Origin: an uncultured Barnesiella sp.
GTDB taxonomy: Bacteria; Bacteroidota; Bacteroidia; Bacteroidales; Barnesiellaceae
DNA: 33,287 nucleotides
NCBI GenBank assembly: GCA_944320995.1
Contig: CALUJQ010000032.1
Location: forward strand, 1-33,287
Reading direction: 5' to 3'
The notes beneath the pieces are model-generated. The model did no database searches, had not been told where the DNA came from, and saw nothing but the letters and a program-made list of their open reading frames with translations. The first letter of the stretch is position 1; each line of letters begins with the position of its first letter. Position numbers and translations under genes: made by a program. This document shows positions 30,931-33,287 of this stretch, piece after piece.

Positions 30931-33287
30931 ATGAAATTAAGAATGGTAAAATCGGGATTAATGTTTGCGTTCCTTGCCGCAGCCCAATGGGTATCGGCAC
31001 AGCAAGCCCCCCAGATGGAAGCATTGCCCATCGATCCCAACGTACGCTACGGTGTGCTTGACAACGGTCTCACCTACTATGTACTCCACAACGAAACGCC
31101 CAAGAACCGCGCCGAGTTCCACATTGCCCAAAAGGTCGGCTCGATTCTCGAGAACGAGGATCAACGGGGTCTCGCCCACTTCCTCGAACACATGGCCTTC
31201 AACGGTACCGAGCACTTCCCCGGCAAGAGCATGCTCAACTACCTCGAGAACAACGGTATTAAATTCGGTGTAGACCTCAACGCCTATACCGGCTTCGACG
31301 AAACCGTATATCGCATCTCCAACGTTCCCACACAAAACCAGAATCTGGTAGATTCCTGTCTGCTCGTCCTCTACGACTGGGCTTGCGCCATCTCGCTCAA
31401 CGACAAGGATATAGACGAGGAACGCGGCGTAATCCACGAAGAGTGGCGTACCCGGGCCGACGCCAACTGGCGTACTTGGGAGGCTACGGTGCCCGTCATG
31501 TTCGAAGGCAGCCAATACGCCAACCGTATGCCCATCGGTACGATGGAGGTGGTGATGAACTTCCCCTACCAGGCATTGCGCGACTACTACCACAAATGGT
31601 ATCGCCCCGACCAACAAGGTATCATTGTGGTAGGTGACTTCGACGCCGACAAAATGGAGGCTCAGATAAAAGAGCTTTTCGGCAAAATCAAAATGCCCGA
31701 GAACGCAGCCGAGCGCGTCTACTACACCGTGCCCGACAACAAAGAGCCCATCTTTGCCTTCCACAAAGACAAAGAGGCGGCCTACACCCGCATAGACATC
31801 TACATGAAACACGACCCCATGCCCCGTGAAATGGAAGCGACAATCAACGGAGTGATTGACAACTATATGGGCAGTATCGTGAGCATCATGTTCAACGACC
31901 GCATTAACGAAATTACCCAAAAGCCCGATGCTCCTTTCATTGCCGGAGCTATCTTCGACGGCGATTTCTTCGTCTCGAAAACCAAAGATGCCTTCACCCT
32001 CATTGCCCTCGGCAAGGACAACGGTTCTATCGATGCCCTGAAAGGCATCATGCGTGAGGCCGAACGCATCGACCGCCACGGATTTACCGCTTCGGAGTAT
32101 GACCGCGCACGAGCTACCCTCATCTCGCGCTACGAAAACCTATACAAAGAGCGTAATAACCGCAAGAGCATCGACTATGCCGAAGAATATATCCGTCACT
32201 TCATCGACGGCGGGTACATACCCGGTATAGAAATGGAATACACCCTCATGCAGCAAATTGCACCGGCTATCACGGTCGATATGATCAACCAATATATCAA
32301 AACCCTCATCAACGAAGAGAACATGGTCATTTCGCTTACCGGCCCCGACAAAGAGGGGGTAACCTATCCCGACAAGGAGCAAGTTATCGCCGCCATTAAA
32401 GAGGTCGAAGCCGAGGAGATTACTCCCTATGAAGACAAAATATCGAACGAACCGCTCCTCTCGAACGAACCCGTAGCCGGCAAAGTGACCAAGAGCGCCG
32501 CCGGTAAGAAATTCGGCACGACTGAGTGGATCCTCTCCAACGGGGCCAAAGTGGTGCTCAAACCCACCGACTTCAAGAGCGACGAAATCACCATGCTGGC
32601 TGTCAGCAAGGGTGGATATTCGCTCTACGACACCAACGACCCCACCTTGGCCGTCAACCTCAAATCGGTCAACGAAATCGTTGAACTGGGCGGCCTCGGA
32701 CAATTCGGCAAGACCGACCTCATGAAGGTTCTGGCCGGCAAACAGGTATCGTCGAGTTTCTCGCTGGCCGAAGCTCAGGAATCGGTATACGCTTCGTGTG
32801 CCACCAAAGACCTCGAAACGATGATGCAACTCGTCTACCTCACCTTCACCGATCTGCACCGCGACGACGAGGCATTTACCGCATGGAAAGAGCAATCGAA
32901 AGCCGCTCTCGTCAACTATGCCAACACGCCGCAATATATCTTCAGCGACTCGCTCTCGGCTACCCTCTACAACCACAGCCCCATGCGCCGTCAGATGAAG
33001 GCCGAGGATATCGACCAAATCAGCTACGACCGCATTCTCCAAATCGCCAAGGAGCGTCTGGCCAATGCCGCCGATTATACCTTCATCTTTGTAGGTAACT
33101 TCGACACCGACTCGATCAAGCCCTATGTCGAGAAATACATCGCTTCGCTCCCGGCCAACAAGAAACGCGAGAAAGTAGGCAAACTGATCGACACTCAAAA
33201 AGGCATCGTCAAGAACTACTACAACCAACCCATGCAAACGGCCAAATCGACCGTCTATGCCATCTATTCGGGCGACCAAAAGTACGA
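30931..33287 (+). CDS. M16-family zinc metallopeptidase (partial, runs off window end)
   Basis: Open from ATG 30931 to the end of the window: 785 codons with no stop. A signal peptide (about 1-24, VSAQQ) points to the periplasm. The inverted zinc motif HFLEH (His83, Glu86, His87) lies in RGLAHFLEHMAFNGT, with the distal Glu in DEERGVIHEEW (162-172). A second M16-type domain begins near residue 525 (KFGTTEWILSNGAKVVLKPT). Family members of about 930 residues are expected, so some 150 residues are missing. These peptidases degrade peptides in the envelope. Its bias toward C-ending codons looks stronger than its neighbours', suggesting high expression. No clear TAnnTTTG box was found in 30896-30930. 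Confidence 0.93.
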   Translation, partial: MKLRMVKSGLMFAFLAAAQWVSAQQAPQMEALPIDPNVRYGVLDNGLTYYVLHNETPKNRAEFHIAQKVGSILENEDQRGLAHFLEHMAFNGTEHFPGKSMLNYLENNGIKFGVDLNAYTGFDETVYRISNVPTQNQNLVDSCLLVLYDWACAISLNDKDIDEERGVIHEEWRTRADANWRTWEATVPVMFEGSQYANRMPIGTMEVVMNFPYQALRDYYHKWYRPDQQGIIVVGDFDADKMEAQIKELFGKIKMPENAAERVYYTVPDNKEPIFAFHKDKEAAYTRIDIYMKHDPMPREMEATINGVIDNYMGSIVSIMFNDRINEITQKPDAPFIAGAIFDGDFFVSKTKDAFTLIALGKDNGSIDALKGIMREAERIDRHGFTASEYDRARATLISRYENLYKERNNRKSIDYAEEYIRHFIDGGYIPGIEMEYTLMQQIAPAITVDMINQYIKTLINEENMVISLTGPDKEGVTYPDKEQVIAAIKEVEAEEITPYEDKISNEPLLSNEPVAGKVTKSAAGKKFGTTEWILSNGAKVVLKPTDFKSDEITMLAVSKGGYSLYDTNDPTLAVNLKSVNEIVELGGLGQFGKTDLMKVLAGKQVSSSFSLAEAQESVYASCATKDLETMMQLVYLTFTDLHRDDEAFTAWKEQSKAALVNYANTPQYIFSDSLSATLYNHSPMRRQMKAEDIDQISYDRILQIAKERLANAADYTFIFVGNFDTDSIKPYVEKYIASLPANKKREKVGKLIDTQKGIVKNYYNQPMQTAKSTVYAIYSGDQKY

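Noticed and set aside
30958..33279. Two long minus-strand frames (30958-32079 and 32140-33279) opposite the M16 gene
   Set aside because: The + strand is continuously open with a signal peptide and HFLEH zinc motif; the antisense frames are shadows.

Overview
The window is bacterial and almost certainly from a gut-type member of Bacteroidales (Bacteroidota). The evidence is a SusC/SusD-centred polysaccharide utilisation locus (PUL), lipoprotein signal peptides followed by acidic residues, promoters of the Bacteroidales TTTG-N19-21-TAnnTTTG type, and the gene families present (DUF4369/thioredoxin-fold lipoprotein, GPH symporter, GH130_1, S41 protease beside 5-formyl-THF cyclo-ligase). GC content looks close to 50%, which would suit a Barnesiella-like organism, but this placement is a guess. 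No rRNA, tRNA, CRISPR array, IS element or phage gene was seen.

Layout. 1-138 is the end of rplI, with a shared bidirectional terminator. 190-1359 (-) encodes a thioredoxin-fold lipoprotein with a degenerate active site. 1573-22232 (-) is one continuous 12-gene PUL of about 20.7 kb. In transcription order it is GH5_2-like endoglucanase, SusC, SusD, surface glycan-binding protein, [strong intergenic hairpin], GH5 (surface-type lipoprotein), GH2 beta-mannosidase, GH5 paralogue (probably periplasmic), GH140-like enzyme, GH130_1 mannosyl-glucose phosphorylase, GPH sugar symporter, GH78 alpha-L-rhamnosidase, sialate O-acetylesterase-type esterase. 22233-22493 is an AT-rich leader with a terminator or attenuator. 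22494-22730 (-) encodes a small, very acidic protein. 22985-23229 is a three-copy array of promoter-bearing repeats.

The right third runs on the + strand. DUF2148 ferredoxin-like protein, agmatine deiminase and N-carbamoylputrescine amidase form a putrescine-forming operon. Next come dCMP deaminase, then S41 protease, 5-formyl-THF cyclo-ligase, a ScdA_N/hemerythrin-like protein and a LuxR-type regulator in one operon closed by a clear terminator. A DUF2975 membrane protein paired with a small Xre-type HTH protein follows, and finally an M16 zinc peptidase that runs off the window end.

How it works together (inference). The PUL fits a beta-1,4 gluco-mannan-like polymer. Surface proteins and a surface GH5 would cut it, SusCD would import oligosaccharides, and periplasmic GH5, GH2, GH78, GH140-like and esterase activities would trim them. 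Man-beta-1,4-Glc would enter the cytoplasm by the GPH symporter and be split phosphorolytically by GH130_1. The rhamnosidase, apiosidase-like enzyme and esterase suggest a decorated heteroglycan rather than plain konjac-type glucomannan. No GH26 mannanase, cellobiose 2-epimerase or local regulator is present. The most striking non-coding signal is the promoter-repeat array: each copy has its own inverted repeat just upstream of or ending at the -33 box, with different sequence but preserved pairing.
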